DNA of 64,000 nucleotides from Flavobacterium sp. UBA5153 (GTDB taxonomy: Bacteria; Bacteroidota; Bacteroidia; Flavobacteriales; Flavobacteriaceae), in contig DHXP01000057.1 in the NCBI GenBank assembly GCA_002413745.1, positions 1-64,000 of the forward strand, written 5' to 3'. Positions within the stretch are counted from its first letter, which is position 1. Each line of letters begins with the position of its first letter. Shown here piece by piece: positions 32,591 through 43,145 of this stretch. The notes beneath the pieces are model-generated. The model was not told the DNA's origin. It searched no databases and saw only the letters and a program-made list of their open reading frames with translations. The position numbers and the translations under genes are program-made.

Positions 32591-33382
32591 ATGTTATTCC
32601 AAATAAAATCCTATCTAAAATTCCTCTGGAAATCCAAAAATGAACACGGAGTGCATTCGCCATTTGTGTTTAATCTGGTGACGAAATGTTTTTATGACAG
32701 AAAACCAAAACCGGAATACCCAATTTTAAAAAACTATCGGAATTCGCTTTTAGAAAATAAGAACACGATTGAAGTAACCGATTTTGGTGCAGGTTCCAAA
32801 GTTTTCAAATCCAATACAAGACAAATTGCCCAGATTGCCAAAACCGCCGGAATTATCCGAAAACGTGCCGAATTGTTGTTTCGAATTGTCAATTATTTTC
32901 AGCCAGAAAGCATTCTGGAAATAGGAACTTCATTAGGATTAGCAACTTCTGCCCTAGCCTTGGGATCCCGAAGTCTCGGGACAAAAGCAAAAATAATTAC
33001 ACTCGAAGGTTGTCCAGAAACGGCAAAAACAGCTCAGGATCATTTCGGAAAATTTGGTTTAGCCAATGTAAATTCCGTTGTAACCGAATTCAATAGTTAT
33101 TTGAGCAACTTTAAACCTCAAACTTTAAACTTTAAACTCATCTACTTCGACGGCAACCATTCAAAAACCGCCACTTTAGATTATTTTGAGCTTTTATTGC
33201 CCACAATTACTAATGATTCCGTTTGGATTTTTGATGATATTCATTGGTCAAAAGATATGGAAGAAGCTTGGGAAATCATAAAAACCCATCCAAAAGTAAC
33301 CGTAACGATCGATACTTTTCAGTGGGGATTGGTGTTTTTTAGAAGAGAACAACCCAAAGAACATTTTGTGATTCGGGTGTAA
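32591..33382 (+). CDS. class I SAM-dependent methyltransferase (O-methyltransferase-like)
   Basis: 263 residues from the ATG at 32591 (MLFQIKSYLKFLWKSKNEHGVHSPF); a box TATCTTCG at about 32562 supports this start over 32549. The SAM site is ILEIGTSLGLATSALALG; downstream acidic residues in IYFDGNHSK and VWIFDDIHWSKDMEEAW fit metal-dependent O-methyltransferases. A CCCGAAGTCTCGGG palindrome (32965-32982) is embedded in frame directly after the SAM loop (read as SRSLGT). Substrate unknown. Confidence 0.82.
   Translation: MLFQIKSYLKFLWKSKNEHGVHSPFVFNLVTKCFYDRKPKPEYPILKNYRNSLLENKNTIEVTDFGAGSKVFKSNTRQIAQIAKTAGIIRKRAELLFRIVNYFQPESILEIGTSLGLATSALALGSRSLGTKAKIITLEGCPETAKTAQDHFGKFGLANVNSVVTEFNSYLSNFKPQTLNFKLIYFDGNHSKTATLDYFELLLPTITNDSVWIFDDIHWSKDMEEAWEIIKTHPKVTVTIDTFQWGLVFFRREQPKEHFVIRV
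32965..32982. repeat. palindrome copy inside the methyltransferase gene
   Basis: ATCCCGAAGTCTCGGGAC, read as SRSLGT between ALALG and KAKIITLEG, where related enzymes normally have only two or three residues. Confidence 0.75.
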
Positions 33383-33410
33383 AAAAAAACGACAGCCATT
33401 GCTGACTGTC
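33381..33410 (-). terminator. terminator of the lipoprotein gene
   Basis: On the minus strand GACAG (33410-33406) pairs with CTGTC (33395-33391) around a CAGC/GCTG core and is followed by nine T. Confidence 0.65.
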
Positions 33411-33434
33411 ATTTCTCCTTAAATTAGTATTTAT

Positions 33435-34109
33435 TTATTGTTTTGCTTTTTTCATTTCGGCTGATTTGGCTCCTATTCTGTTGATTTTAAACATGGGCGC
33501 AAATTTGAATTTTATAGACGCAATTTTACCATTATCTTCAGAGGACAAACCTTCTTTTTCAACTGTGTTTTTTCTGCTATCTAATCCTTCATACAACACC
33601 TTTACTTCATCATAATCTTCTCTCGAAAAATTATTTTTATTGTCTTTATACGATTGAAAAAAAGCATCGTATACTTTCAAAATATTATTTTTATTTACCC
33701 AACTAAAATTCATATCATCACCTACTTTTCCTTCGCCAAAAAGAATATTTCTTAATTTTTGTTTTGGTCCAACAGCAACAACAACCGTTTTTTGGGCAAT
33801 CCTATCGGCTTCTACTTTCGCTTTTAGTTCGGCATATTTAGCTCTACTTGCATTGATTTTTTCTTGTGCTTTGTCAGCATCTTTTAAATTTGCAAGAGCG
33901 GCATCGGCTTCACTACTTCTCATTTCATAAGAAGCATTAATTGCCACCCAATTTTGTTTAGCATCCTGAGCAGGAATATTTCCTAATGAATCTACATAAA
34001 CGACGTAGGTGTTAACCTTTTTCTCTGCCTGTGTTTCTTTCTCATCCTTACAAGATGTAAATCCTAAAGCGACTACCGCTATTCCTAAAAATAATTTTGA
34101 ACTTTTCAT
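33435..34109 (-). CDS. hypothetical lipoprotein with coiled coil
   Basis: 224 residues. Lipoprotein signal (MKSSKLFLGIAVVALGFTSC, Cys20), followed by a charged stretch, a coiled coil around ALANLKDADKAQEKINASRAKYAELKAKVEADR split by short breaks, and a KQKLRNILFGEGK-type basic region. It is probably anchored in a membrane and faces the periplasm or cell surface. No family recognised; single-gene unit with its own terminator. Confidence 0.7.
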   Translation of the reverse strand: MKSSKLFLGIAVVALGFTSCKDEKETQAEKKVNTYVVYVDSLGNIPAQDAKQNWVAINASYEMRSSEADAALANLKDADKAQEKINASRAKYAELKAKVEADRIAQKTVVVAVGPKQKLRNILFGEGKVGDDMNFSWVNKNNILKVYDAFFQSYKDNKNNFSREDYDEVKVLYEGLDSRKNTVEKEGLSSEDNGKIASIKFKFAPMFKINRIGAKSAEMKKAKQ

Positions 34110-34403
34110 AATTTTATGGTTTTAAATATTATTTAAGTAAATGTAATTCAACAATATAGCTATTCAATTTTAATCCAAAAATTATGAAACAAATCAAATT
34201 AATTGTGAAACAAAACAGTCTTTAATTGCTTTTTAGCTACAATTAAAATAAAATCAATCCTTATTTTTCATTCAAAAAACCCATTCCAATTGCTGCAAGG
34301 CATATTTTAAAAATAACACTTTGTAACAAAAATCTATTTTAAACTACTTATGATTAATTCAAAAGTCTTTTGTACTTTTAAAATCTAAAAAATTCTATTT
34401 CAA

Positions 34404-35090
34404 ATGTCAAAACCATTAATAAAAATAACCAACATCAAGCGTGATTTTGTTCTAGGTGACGAAATCGTTTATGTGCTAAAAGGCATTGATTTAGAAATAA
34501 ACAAAGGCGAATATGTAGCGCTTATGGGGCCTTCTGGGTCAGGAAAATCAACTTTAATGAACCTTTTGGGATGTTTGGACACGCCCACTTCCGGAACCTA
34601 TATTTTGAACGGAAAAGACGTGAGTCAGATGCACGATGATGAATTGGCCGAAATTCGCAATAAAGAAATAGGTTTTGTTTTCCAAACTTTCAACCTTTTG
34701 CCAAGAACGACCGCATTAGACAACGTCGCCTTACCGTTGATTTATGCAGGATTTTCTAAATCCGAAAGAAAAGCGAGAGCCATCAAGGTCTTGGAACAGG
34801 TAAATTTAGGAGACCGAATGGATCACCAGCCCAACCAACTTTCCGGCGGGCAACGTCAACGTGTGGCCATTGCAAGAGCGTTGGTAAACAATCCATCCAT
34901 TATTTTAGCCGATGAACCCACGGGAAATTTGGACAGTAAAACATCCGAAGAAATCATGAAACTTTTTGTAGACATTCATAGCAACGGCAATACCATAATT
35001 GTTGTTACCCACGAGGAAGAAATTGCAGCTTATGCCCATAGAATCATCCGTTTGCGTGACGGAATGATCGAGAGTGACACCACTAAATAA
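34404..35090 (+). CDS. LolD/MacB-type ABC transporter ATPase
   Basis: 228 residues. Walker [11 protein letters not shown]-loop [12 protein letters not shown], signature LSGGQRQR, Walker [11 protein letters not shown]-loop VVTHEEE. The [22 protein letters not shown] and the [24 protein letters not shown] segment are typical of the LolD/MacB/FtsE group that powers lipoprotein release or efflux. No permease gene is adjacent, so its partner is elsewhere. Confidence 0.9.
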   Translation: MSKPLIKITNIKRDFVLGDEIVYVLKGIDLEINKGEYVALMGPSGSGKSTLMNLLGCLDTPTSGTYILNGKDVSQMHDDELAEIRNKEIGFVFQTFNLLPRTTALDNVALPLIYAGFSKSERKARAIKVLEQVNLGDRMDHQPNQLSGGQRQRVAIARALVNNPSIILADEPTGNLDSKTSEEIMKLFVDIHSNGNTIIVVTHEEEIAAYAHRIIRLRDGMIESDTTK

Positions 35091-35234
35091 TTTTTTTCGG
35101 GAGCTATTTCCGCCTTTCCACTTGTATCTTTTTCTTTTTTTAAAGAAAAAAAAGAAAAAGGATACCGTTTCAATCCGGGCTAAAAAAATCGTTTTCAAAA
35201 CAAAATTCATTAATTTACTATATCCTATTTCAAA

Positions 35235-36092
35235 ATGAAAATCGCTTTACTTACCTGCGAAAAACTTCCTGATTTAAATCCAGAAGACCAAAAATTAATT
35301 CCGGAATTAGCGAAACACAATATTACCGCAACAGCGGTAATTTGGGATGACAAAACCATTAATTGGAGCGATTTTGATTATTTGATTTTTCGCAATATCT
35401 GGGATTATTTTGAAAAAGAAACCAAGTTTAATATTTGGCTTGAACAAATAGAAAAACTAGGGATTAAAACCCTAAATACTATTGATATTATCAAACAAAA
35501 TAAACACAAATTCTATTTGCGTGAATTAGAAAAGCAAGGGATTTCTATTCTGCCTACCCTTTTCATTGAAAAAACAAATAATCTTCAAGTCGAATCAATA
35601 ATTCCGAATCATTGGGAAAAAGCGGTTTTAAAACCGGCATTTTCTGCGGGTTCGTATTTGACCGAAGTTTTTGAAGTAGCAGACATTCAAGAAATAAACG
35701 AAAAATATAAAACCATATCCCAAGAAAAAGAATTGCTTTTACAGGAGTTTATGCCGCAAATTCAAACATTGGGAGAAACCTCTTTCATTTTTTTTAATAA
35801 AAAATTCTCTCATGCTGTAAACAAAAAGCCGGTTGACGGAGATTTTAGGGTGCAAACGCTATTTGGAGGAAAATATAATTTGGTTCAACCTGGTCAGGAA
35901 CTGATTGAAAAAGCTCAAAAAGTGATCGATACATTTCCTGACAAATTATTATATGCAAGAGTAGACGGAATTGTCATAGAAAATGAATTGCACTTAATGG
36001 AAGTTGAATGTATCGAACCAGATTTGTATTTTGATCTCAGCGAAGGCTCGATTGAAAGATTTGTCGCATCAATAGTGGAATTAATATATTAA
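35235..36092 (+). CDS. ATP-grasp family protein
   Basis: 285 residues. N-terminal Rossmann-like part (IALLTCEKLPDLNPEDQKLIPEL; DYLIFRNIWDYFE) then an ATP-grasp fold: KAVLKPAFSAGSYLTEVFE (ATP-binding Lys), LLLQEFMPQI, and the metal-binding end LMEVECIEPDLYFDLSEGS. ATP-grasp enzymes join a carboxylate to an amine or similar; substrate unknown. Located 144 bases after the ABC ATPase gene on the same strand and 55 bases before the cobalamin gene. Confidence 0.85.
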   Translation: MKIALLTCEKLPDLNPEDQKLIPELAKHNITATAVIWDDKTINWSDFDYLIFRNIWDYFEKETKFNIWLEQIEKLGIKTLNTIDIIKQNKHKFYLRELEKQGISILPTLFIEKTNNLQVESIIPNHWEKAVLKPAFSAGSYLTEVFEVADIQEINEKYKTISQEKELLLQEFMPQIQTLGETSFIFFNKKFSHAVNKKPVDGDFRVQTLFGGKYNLVQPGQELIEKAQKVIDTFPDKLLYARVDGIVIENELHLMEVECIEPDLYFDLSEGSIERFVASIVELIY

Positions 36093-36147
36093 ATTTGTTT
36101 CCCTGTTTTCAAACAACCGAATCGACAGATCACCAAATAAACTACAA

Positions 36148-36717
36148 ATGAAAGTATATACAAAAACCGGAGATAAAGGAATAACAGCCCTTTTTGGAGG
36201 AACTCGAGTCCCAAAAGACCATATTCGCATAGAAAGTTATGGCACTGTTGATGAATTGAACTCCTATATTGGGTTAATTCGCGACCAAGAAATGAATCCG
36301 CATTATAAAAAAATACTGATAGAAATCCAGGATCGATTGTTTACCGTGGGTGCCATTCTCGCCACTCCGCCCGAAAAAGAAGTGTTGAAAAGCGGTGAAC
36401 ATCGTTTACAAAATCTCGGAATTTCAGAAAGTGACATCGAGTTGCTGGAAAACGAAATCGATACTATGGAGGATGCACTGCCGCCAATGACGCATTTTGT
36501 TTTACCTGGCGGACATACCACCGTGTCATATTGTCATATTGCCCGTTGTGTTTGCCGCCGTGCAGAAAGATTGGCTGTCCATTTAGACCACAATGAACCT
36601 ATTGATGGACTTGTAATCAAATATCTCAACCGCCTTTCTGACTACCTTTTTGTATTGGCACGAAAGTTGTCATCAGACCTGCAAGCGGAAGAAATAAAAT
36701 GGATTCCGAGGAAATAG
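36148..36717 (+). CDS. PduO-type cob(I)alamin adenosyltransferase
   Basis: 189 residues. Signature segments: KVYTKTGDKGITALFGGTRVPK at the N-terminus, SYGTVDELNSYIGL, and LPGGHTTVSYCHIARCVCRRAERLA near the C-terminus, which holds the arginine that activates ATP. It makes adenosylcobalamin from cob(I)alamin and ATP, so the organism uses or salvages B12, as the B12-type radical SAM gene at 4331 also suggests. Confidence 0.94.
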   Translation: MKVYTKTGDKGITALFGGTRVPKDHIRIESYGTVDELNSYIGLIRDQEMNPHYKKILIEIQDRLFTVGAILATPPEKEVLKSGEHRLQNLGISESDIELLENEIDTMEDALPPMTHFVLPGGHTTVSYCHIARCVCRRAERLAVHLDHNEPIDGLVIKYLNRLSDYLFVLARKLSSDLQAEEIKWIPRK

Positions 36718-36763
36718 TTGGCAGTATTCAGTGTTAAGTTTGCAGTGAAAAACTGAACACTAT

Positions 36764-36787
36764 CTCTCGACTGCGCTCGAGATGACA
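36764..36787. repeat. CTCGACTGCGCTCGAG-type repeat
   Basis: TCTCGACTGCGCTCGAGATGAC; the same core occurs at 45459, 45494, 47542 and (diverged) 53640. Confidence 0.7.
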
Positions 36788-36849
36788 ACCGAATAATGAA
36801 CACTAAAAAAAACGTTCTTAACTTTAATAAAAAATAAATGAATTTTTAC

Positions 36850-36879
36850 TTGTCTTATTCAGTAAAAAATTTATTTTTG
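36850..36879 (+). promoter_or_regulatory. promoter of the DUF2795 gene
   Basis: TTG at 36850-36852, 19-base spacer, TATTTTTG at 36872-36879, then CAC; start codon 22 bases further. Confidence 0.65.
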
Positions 36880-36901
36880 CACAAAACTAAACAGACAAAA
36901 G

Positions 36902-37123
36902 ATGTATTGGACATTAGAATTAGCATCCTATTTAAGTGATGCGCCGTGGCCTGCTAACAAAGATGAACTTATCGACTACGCTATTAGAGCTGGAGCCCCA
37001 TTAGAAGTAGTGGAAAACCTACAATCTATAGAGGATGAAGGGGAGATATATGAATCGATGGAAGAAATTTGGCCGGATTATCCTACTGACGAAGATTATC
37101 TTTGGAATGAGGATGAATATTAA
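36902..37123 (+). CDS. DUF2795 small acidic protein
   Basis: 73 residues, very acidic. LASYLSDAPWPANKDELIDYAIRAGAPLEVVENLQSI is the DUF2795 segment (helix-turn-helix-like), the tail is DEDYLWNEDEY. It has its own promoter and terminator just before secA. Function unknown. Confidence 0.88.
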   Translation: MYWTLELASYLSDAPWPANKDELIDYAIRAGAPLEVVENLQSIEDEGEIYESMEEIWPDYPTDEDYLWNEDEY

Positions 37124-37140
37124 AAAAATATCTCAAGAAA

Positions 37141-37166
37141 AAAGTCTCAAAAGAGGCTTTTTTTTT
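37141..37166 (+). terminator. terminator before secA
   Basis: AAAGTCTC pairs with GAGGCTTT (one G-T wobble) around AAAA and is followed by a T-run. Confidence 0.7.
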
Positions 37167-37211
37167 GTTTAAATTTACACACTTTTATAAAAATAGAAAT
37201 ACAAACATATT

Positions 37212-40200
37212 ATGAGTTTCATAAACAGCATACTTAAAGTCTTTGTTGGAGATAAATCACAAAAGGATGTAAAGGCTTTACAACCCTATTTAACCAAAAT
37301 TAAAACTTTTGAAAGTGGCTTAGCAGCATTGTCTCACGATGAACTGCGCGCCAGAACAGCCTTTTTTAAAGAAAAAATAAAACAAGCTCGCTCTGAGAAA
37401 GACGCGAAAATTACTTCTCTTCAGCTGGAGGCCGAAAGTATCGAAGACATTGATAAACGGGAAGATATATACTTGGCTGTCGATGCATTGGAAAAAGAAG
37501 CCTATGATATTTCGGAAAAAACGTTGTTGGAAATTCTTCCGGAGGCTTTTGCCGTGGTAAAAGAAACCGCAAGACGATTTAAAGAAAATACCCAGGTAAA
37601 AGTAACAGCAACTGCTAAAGATCGTGAACTTTCGGCTACCAAAAGCTACATAACCCTTGATGGGGACAATGCCTTTTGGTCCAATTCATGGAATGCGGCA
37701 GGGAAGCAAATTACTTGGGACATGATTCACTACGATGTCCAGTTGATTGGTGGAATGGTTTTGCACGAAGGTAAAATTGCCGAAATGCAAACAGGTGAAG
37801 GAAAAACATTGGTGGCAACTTTGCCTCTTTATTTGAATGCCTTAACCGGAAACGGCGTGCATTTGGTAACCGTAAATGATTACTTGGCCAAACGTGACAG
37901 CACTTGGAAAGCGCCATTATTCGAATTTCACGGTTTGACCGTGGATTGTATCGACAATCACCAACCCAATTCTGAAGGAAGAAAAAAAGCTTATGATTCT
38001 GATATTACTTACGGAACAAACAACGAGTTTGGTTTCGATTATTTAAGGGATAATATGGCACATTCGCCTGATGATTTGGTTCAAAGAAAACACAATTATG
38101 CCATTGTCGATGAGGTCGATTCGGTTTTGATTGATGATGCCCGTACACCATTAATTATATCCGGTCCAGTGCCGCAAGGTGACCGACACGAATTTATCGA
38201 GTTGAAACCAAAAATCGAAAACTTGGTGAGTTTGCAAAGACAATTGGCCAACGGCTTTTTATCGGAAGCAAAAAAATTAATCAAGGAAGGCAACACCAAA
38301 GATGGTGGTTTTATATTATTGAGAGCTTACAGAGCTTTGCCAAAAAACAAGGCGTTAATCAAGTTTTTGAGTGAGGAAGGAATTAAACAATTGCTTCAAA
38401 AAACCGAAAATCAATACATGCAGGACAACAATCGCGAAATGCCAAAAGTGGATGAAGCTTTGTATTTTGTAATTGAAGAAAAAAACAATCAGGTAGAATT
38501 GTCCGATAACGGAATTCAATTTCTTTCGGGAGATACAGACAGTGACTTTTTTGTTCTTCCGGATATTGGAACCGAAATTGCCGCAATCGAAAAGAAAAAC
38601 TTAGGGAAGGATGCCGAGGCCGAAGAAAAAGAAAAATTATTTCAGGATTTCGGAATCAAAAGCGAGCGCATCCATACTTTGACACAGCTTCTAAAAGCCT
38701 ATACCCTTTTTGAAAAAGACGTCGAATATGTTATTATGGACAACAAGATCATGATTGTCGATGAGCAAACCGGTCGTATTATGGATGGTCGCCGTTATTC
38801 TGATGGTTTGCACCAAGCCATTGAAGCCAAGGAAAACGTAAAAATCGAAGACGCAACCCAAACTTTCGCAACGGTTACCTTACAGAATTATTTCAGAATG
38901 TACAGCAAATTAGCCGGTATGACTGGAACAGCTGTTACTGAAGCTGGTGAGTTATGGCAAATATATAAATTAGATGTTGTAGAAATTCCTACTAACAGAC
39001 CGATGATTCGTGAGGACAAAGAAGATTTTATTTATAAAACCACTCGCGAAAAATTCAATGCCGTAATCGAGGATGTAACCGAATTATCGAAAGCGGGAAG
39101 ACCAGTTTTAATTGGTACAACATCGGTGGAGATTTCGGAATTATTGAGCCGAATGCTAAAAATGCGCGGGGTGAACCACAACGTTTTGAATGCAAAAATG
39201 CACAAACAAGAGGCACAAATTGTTGAAGAAGCAGGAAAACCAGGAGTGGTGACCATTGCCACCAATATGGCGGGCCGTGGAACGGATATCAAACTTACCC
39301 CGGAAGTGAAAGCTGCCGGTGGTTTGGCAATTGTTGGTACGGAACGTCACGATTCGCGTCGTGTTGACCGTCAGTTACGTGGTCGTGCAGGTCGTCAAGG
39401 TGACCCGGGAAGTTCCCAGTTTTATGTTTCTCTTGAAGACAACCTAATGCGTTTATTTGGTTCCGAAAGGGTGGCAAAAGTGATGGACAGAATGGGATTG
39501 CAGGAAGGTGAAGTTATCCAGCATTCGATGATGACCAAATCTATCGAACGAGCGCAGAAAAAAGTGGAAGAAAACAATTTTGGTGTTCGTAAACGTTTAT
39601 TGGAATATGATGACGTAATGAATGCGCAACGTGAGGTGGTTTACAAACGCCGTCGTCACGCATTGTTTGGAGAACGCTTGAAACTGGACATTGCCAATAT
39701 GTTGTACGACACTTGTGATTTAATTGTAAATGACAACAAAATGTCGAATGATTTCAATAATTTTGAATTCGAATTGATTCGTTATTTCTCCATCACATCC
39801 CCAGTTTCCGAAAGTGATTTCAATAAGTTGACTGAAATAGAATTGACCGGAAAAGTGTATAAAGCCGCCTTGGCATTTTATACCGATAAAACCGAACGCA
39901 GCGCCAGAGAAGCCTTTCCAATCATCAAAAATGTTTACGAAGACAAACACAACCAATTCGAGCGTATCGTGGTTCCGTTTACCGATGGAATCAAATCCTT
40001 GAATGTGGTTACTGATTTGAAAAAAGCCTACGATTCTAAAGGAAACCAATTGGTTGCCGATTTCGAGAAAAACATCACTTTGGCCATTGTGGATGAAGCT
40101 TGGAAAAAGCATTTACGCAAAATGGATGAGCTAAAACAATCGGTTCAACTGGCAGTTCACGAACAAAAAGACCCTTTACTTATCTACAAATTTGAAGCCT

Positions 40201-40553
40201 TCGAATTGTTCAGTTCTATGTTGAATGGCATAAACAAAGAGGTGATTTCGTTCTTGTTCAAAGGCGATTTGCCTCAGCAAACTGAACCGGCAATTCAAGA
40301 AGCAAAAGAAGTTCGCCAAAAGGAAAATTATAAAACCAGTAAAGACGAAATTGTAAGTAGTGAAAGTGCCAATCGTGAAGCTGGAGAAACCCAACAACGC
40401 CAAGTTACGGAAACCATTGTTCGCGATGCTCCAAAAATCAATCGTAACGATACGGTAACAATACAAAATGTGGCCAATGGACAAACACAAGAAATGAAGT
40501 ACAAGAAAGCCGAAAGTTTGATAGCCAACGGAACTTGGGTTTTAGTTTCTTAA
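37212..40553 (+). CDS. secA: protein translocase subunit SecA
   Basis: 1,113 residues, the long Bacteroidota form. Walker [12 protein letters not shown]; helicase motifs [40 protein letters not shown] and [18 protein letters not shown] preprotein-crosslinking region with a family-specific insert (residues about 325-420) explains the length. The C-terminus ends [21 protein letters not shown] and lacks the Cys-rich zinc site of enterobacterial SecA. It drives ATP-dependent export through SecYEG. Single-gene unit with own terminators. Confidence 0.97.
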   Translation: MSFINSILKVFVGDKSQKDVKALQPYLTKIKTFESGLAALSHDELRARTAFFKEKIKQARSEKDAKITSLQLEAESIEDIDKREDIYLAVDALEKEAYDISEKTLLEILPEAFAVVKETARRFKENTQVKVTATAKDRELSATKSYITLDGDNAFWSNSWNAAGKQITWDMIHYDVQLIGGMVLHEGKIAEMQTGEGKTLVATLPLYLNALTGNGVHLVTVNDYLAKRDSTWKAPLFEFHGLTVDCIDNHQPNSEGRKKAYDSDITYGTNNEFGFDYLRDNMAHSPDDLVQRKHNYAIVDEVDSVLIDDARTPLIISGPVPQGDRHEFIELKPKIENLVSLQRQLANGFLSEAKKLIKEGNTKDGGFILLRAYRALPKNKALIKFLSEEGIKQLLQKTENQYMQDNNREMPKVDEALYFVIEEKNNQVELSDNGIQFLSGDTDSDFFVLPDIGTEIAAIEKKNLGKDAEAEEKEKLFQDFGIKSERIHTLTQLLKAYTLFEKDVEYVIMDNKIMIVDEQTGRIMDGRRYSDGLHQAIEAKENVKIEDATQTFATVTLQNYFRMYSKLAGMTGTAVTEAGELWQIYKLDVVEIPTNRPMIREDKEDFIYKTTREKFNAVIEDVTELSKAGRPVLIGTTSVEISELLSRMLKMRGVNHNVLNAKMHKQEAQIVEEAGKPGVVTIATNMAGRGTDIKLTPEVKAAGGLAIVGTERHDSRRVDRQLRGRAGRQGDPGSSQFYVSLEDNLMRLFGSERVAKVMDRMGLQEGEVIQHSMMTKSIERAQKKVEENNFGVRKRLLEYDDVMNAQREVVYKRRRHALFGERLKLDIANMLYDTCDLIVNDNKMSNDFNNFEFELIRYFSITSPVSESDFNKLTEIELTGKVYKAALAFYTDKTERSAREAFPIIKNVYEDKHNQFERIVVPFTDGIKSLNVVTDLKKAYDSKGNQLVADFEKNITLAIVDEAWKKHLRKMDELKQSVQLAVHEQKDPLLIYKFEAFELFSSMLNGINKEVISFLFKGDLPQQTEPAIQEAKEVRQKENYKTSKDEIVSSESANREAGETQQRQVTETIVRDAPKINRNDTVTIQNVANGQTQEMKYKKAESLIANGTWVLVS

Positions 40554-40590
40554 AGTTCCATTCTGTCATTGCGAGGAACGTAGCAATCTT

Positions 40591-40626
40591 ATCCTCAATT
40601 ACGAAAGTAGTTGGGGATTTTTTTTT
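40591..40626 (+). terminator. secA terminator
   Basis: ATCCTCAATTAC pairs with GTAGTTGGGGAT (two G-T wobbles) around GAAA, followed by nine T. Confidence 0.75.
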
Positions 40627-40712
40627 ACATTTGAGTAGAATACAAAAACAAACTGTGAATCCAAATAATACCATCTTAGGTTTATTTTACTGGAATAAAT
40701 ACGTCGTCTATT

Positions 40713-40809
40713 TGTCATTCCGACGAAGGAGGAATCTCCATAACGAGAGCAACAAACAGAGATTCCTCCTTCGTCGGGCACGAGCAAAGCGAACTGGCGA
40801 AGCAATGAC
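40713..40809. repeat. long inverted repeat with 17-base perfect arms
   Basis: CGACGAAGGAGGAATCT (40721-40737) and its exact inverse (40760-40776), outer TGTCATTCC/AGCAATGACA, inner GAGAGCAAC loop, tail GAGCAAAGCGAAC. Same family as 27894-27990 and the copy inside the radical SAM gene. Confidence 0.85.
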
Positions 40810-40874
40810 AAAATAATAAAAAGTATTCCAATAAATTTTAAGATAAATAGCATAAATAACAAAAAACCCTAGCC

Positions 40875-42059
40875 TTGAAAAACATCACGCGCACCGTTTG
40901 GATTTTATCATTCGTAAGTCTGTTTACGGATATGGCAAGTGAAATGCTGTATCCAATAATGCCCATCTATTTGAAAACCATCGGTTTTTCGATTGTGCTT
41001 ATCGGGATTCTTGAAGGCGTTGCCGAAGCTGTAGCTGGACTAAGCAAAGGTTATTTCGGCAAACTTTCCGACAATTCAGGAAAACGGGTTCCTTTTGTGC
41101 GAATTGGCTATACTTTCAGCGCTCTTTCGAAACCAATGATGGCGTTTTTCGTCTATCCGCTTTGGATTTTCTTTGCAAGAACGATGGATCGCATTGGAAA
41201 AGGAATACGAACCGGCGCAAGAGACGCCATTCTTTCGGACGAAGCCACTCCCGAAACCAAAGGAAAGGTTTTTGGTTTTCATCGTTCTATGGACACTATG
41301 GGCGCCGTTTTGGGACCATTATTAGCTTTACTCTACCTCTATTTTTATCCGAAAGATTACAAAACATTATTTTACATTGCCTTTTTTCCGGGTCTTTTGG
41401 CCATTTTGGCTTCCTTTCTTCTCAAAGACAAAAACAATACACCGCCAAAAGAGAATACATCGGCTTCCTTTTTAGCCTCCTTCAACTATTGGAAAGACAG
41501 TCCCGTAATGTACCGCAAAGTCGTGATTGGCTTATTGGCTTTTGCCTTATTCAATAGCTCGGACGTTTTTTTGTTGTTGAAAGCCAAACAATCCGGATTA
41601 AGCGACACCTTGGTCATTGGAATTTACATTTTTTACAACTTGGTTTATGCGCTGAGTTCTTTCCCGATTGGGATTCTGGCGGACAAAATTGGATTAAAAA
41701 AGACGTTCATTTCTGGACTGTCACTATTCATAATCGTGTATTTAGGAATGGGTTCGAGCACGAATGGTTACGTTTTGATTGGACTCTTTTTGCTTTACGG
41801 AATTTACGCTGCCGCCACGGAAGGCATTGCCAAAGCTTGGATCAGCAACATCACCGACAAAAAAGACACGGCAACGGCAATAGGAACTTACGCTGGGTTT
41901 CAGAGCATTTGCACGATGCTGGCAAGTTCCTTGGCGGGATTGATTTGGTATCGATTTGGAGCAAGCGAAACCTTTATGGTAACGGGAATTGCAACGATTT
42001 TGATCCTGTTTTATTTTGTGTTTTGGGTTAAGTTGAAAGTGGAGAAAGAGACGGAATAG
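40875..42059 (+). CDS. MFS transporter
   Basis: 394 residues, about twelve helices. Starts at a TTG (MKNITRTVWILSFVSLFTDMASEMLYPIMP); the next ATG would remove the first helix. The loop DRIGKGIRTGARDAILSDEATPETKGKVFG is strongly conserved in this MFS subgroup, whose substrates are unknown. Its own transcript unit between secA and the defence-like island. Confidence 0.85.
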   Translation: MKNITRTVWILSFVSLFTDMASEMLYPIMPIYLKTIGFSIVLIGILEGVAEAVAGLSKGYFGKLSDNSGKRVPFVRIGYTFSALSKPMMAFFVYPLWIFFARTMDRIGKGIRTGARDAILSDEATPETKGKVFGFHRSMDTMGAVLGPLLALLYLYFYPKDYKTLFYIAFFPGLLAILASFLLKDKNNTPPKENTSASFLASFNYWKDSPVMYRKVVIGLLAFALFNSSDVFLLLKAKQSGLSDTLVIGIYIFYNLVYALSSFPIGILADKIGLKKTFISGLSLFIIVYLGMGSSTNGYVLIGLFLLYGIYAAATEGIAKAWISNITDKKDTATAIGTYAGFQSICTMLASSLAGLIWYRFGASETFMVTGIATILILFYFVFWVKLKVEKETE

Positions 42060-42151
42060 TGAACTTTAATAAGCTGAATTTAATTAGTATTTAACTATAT
42101 TAGCGGAATAATAGGACAATCATCAACCTAATTAAAATGAATATATAATAA

Positions 42152-43141
42152 ATGGAAAATAAGTCTTCTAATAAAAATTTACACTCCGCAAAGACATCTA
42201 AAAAAGATGAGTTTTATACTCAACTTTCTGATATAGAAAAAGAATTAAGACATTATAAAGAACACTTTAAAGGAAAAGTAGTTTTTTGTAACTGTGATGA
42301 CCCGAGAGTAAGCAATTTTTTTCATTATTTTTCTTATAATTTTGAAAATTTAGGTTTGAAAAAATTGATTGCCACTTGTTATAAAAGCCAAGATATGGAC
42401 TTGTTTAGCGAAAACAAATCTGAAAAAGCTATTTATTTAGAATATACAGGTGACAAAAACGGAGATAACATACCTAATCCAGAAGAAATTGGCATAAAAC
42501 GCTTAAAAGGCGATGGAGATTTCCGTAGTAAAGAATGTATTGAACTTTTAAAAGAAGCAGACATTGTGGTTACCAATCCGCCATTTTCATTATTCAGAGA
42601 ATATGTTGCACAATTAATGGAATATGATAAAAAATTTATAATTGTTGGACATCAAAACTCAATTACATATAAGGAAATTTTTAGATTAATTAAATTCAAT
42701 AAAGTTTGGCTAGGTTATGGATTTAATCGCAATATGGCACATTTTATAAACAAACATTATGTTGATTATGCATCAGATACCGACCATAAAGAAGGAATGA
42801 TTAGAGTTTCAGGAATTGTTTGGTTCACTAATTTAGATACAAAAAAACGCCACGAAGATTTAATTCTTTATCAAAAATATTATGATAATGAAAGTACATA
42901 TCCTAAATATGACAATTTTGATGCAATAAATGTAGATAAAACAAAAGATATTCCATACGATTATGATGGAATAATAGGTGTTCCAATAACTTTTATTGAC
43001 AAATATAATCCTGATCAATTTGAAATTATAGGACATATGGCAACCACAAAAATAGATGATTTAAATTTTGGTTATCCTTATATAAATGGTAATAAAATTT
43101 ATGCTCGCATCCTTATCAAAAATAAAAAAGTAGCAAGTTGA
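42152..43141 (+). CDS. EcoRI-type DNA adenine methyltransferase
   Basis: 329 residues. KKDEFYTQLSDIEKELRHYKEHFKGKVVFCNCDDPRVSNFFHYF is the EcoRI methylase opening (split by short gaps), and DIVVTNPPFSLFREYVAQLM holds the NPPF catalytic motif. These enzymes methylate adenine at a specific site. No EcoRI-like nuclease follows; instead a DUF262-HNH gene starts 4 bases after the stop. That arrangement suggests a defence or regulated modification pair. Confidence 0.9.
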   Translation: MENKSSNKNLHSAKTSKKDEFYTQLSDIEKELRHYKEHFKGKVVFCNCDDPRVSNFFHYFSYNFENLGLKKLIATCYKSQDMDLFSENKSEKAIYLEYTGDKNGDNIPNPEEIGIKRLKGDGDFRSKECIELLKEADIVVTNPPFSLFREYVAQLMEYDKKFIIVGHQNSITYKEIFRLIKFNKVWLGYGFNRNMAHFINKHYVDYASDTDHKEGMIRVSGIVWFTNLDTKKRHEDLILYQKYYDNESTYPKYDNFDAINVDKTKDIPYDYDGIIGVPITFIDKYNPDQFEIIGHMATTKIDDLNFGYPYINGNKIYARILIKNKKVAS

Positions 43142-43145
43142 AAAT

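Larger units (their letters stand above)
40554..40874. other. 321-bp region after secA: terminator and two repeats
   Basis: Terminator at 40591-40626, then the long inverted repeat 40713-40809. Fragments GCGAGGAACGTAGCAATC (40571) and GCGAAGCAATGAC (40798) belong to the same repeat class. No gene seen. Confidence 0.6.
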
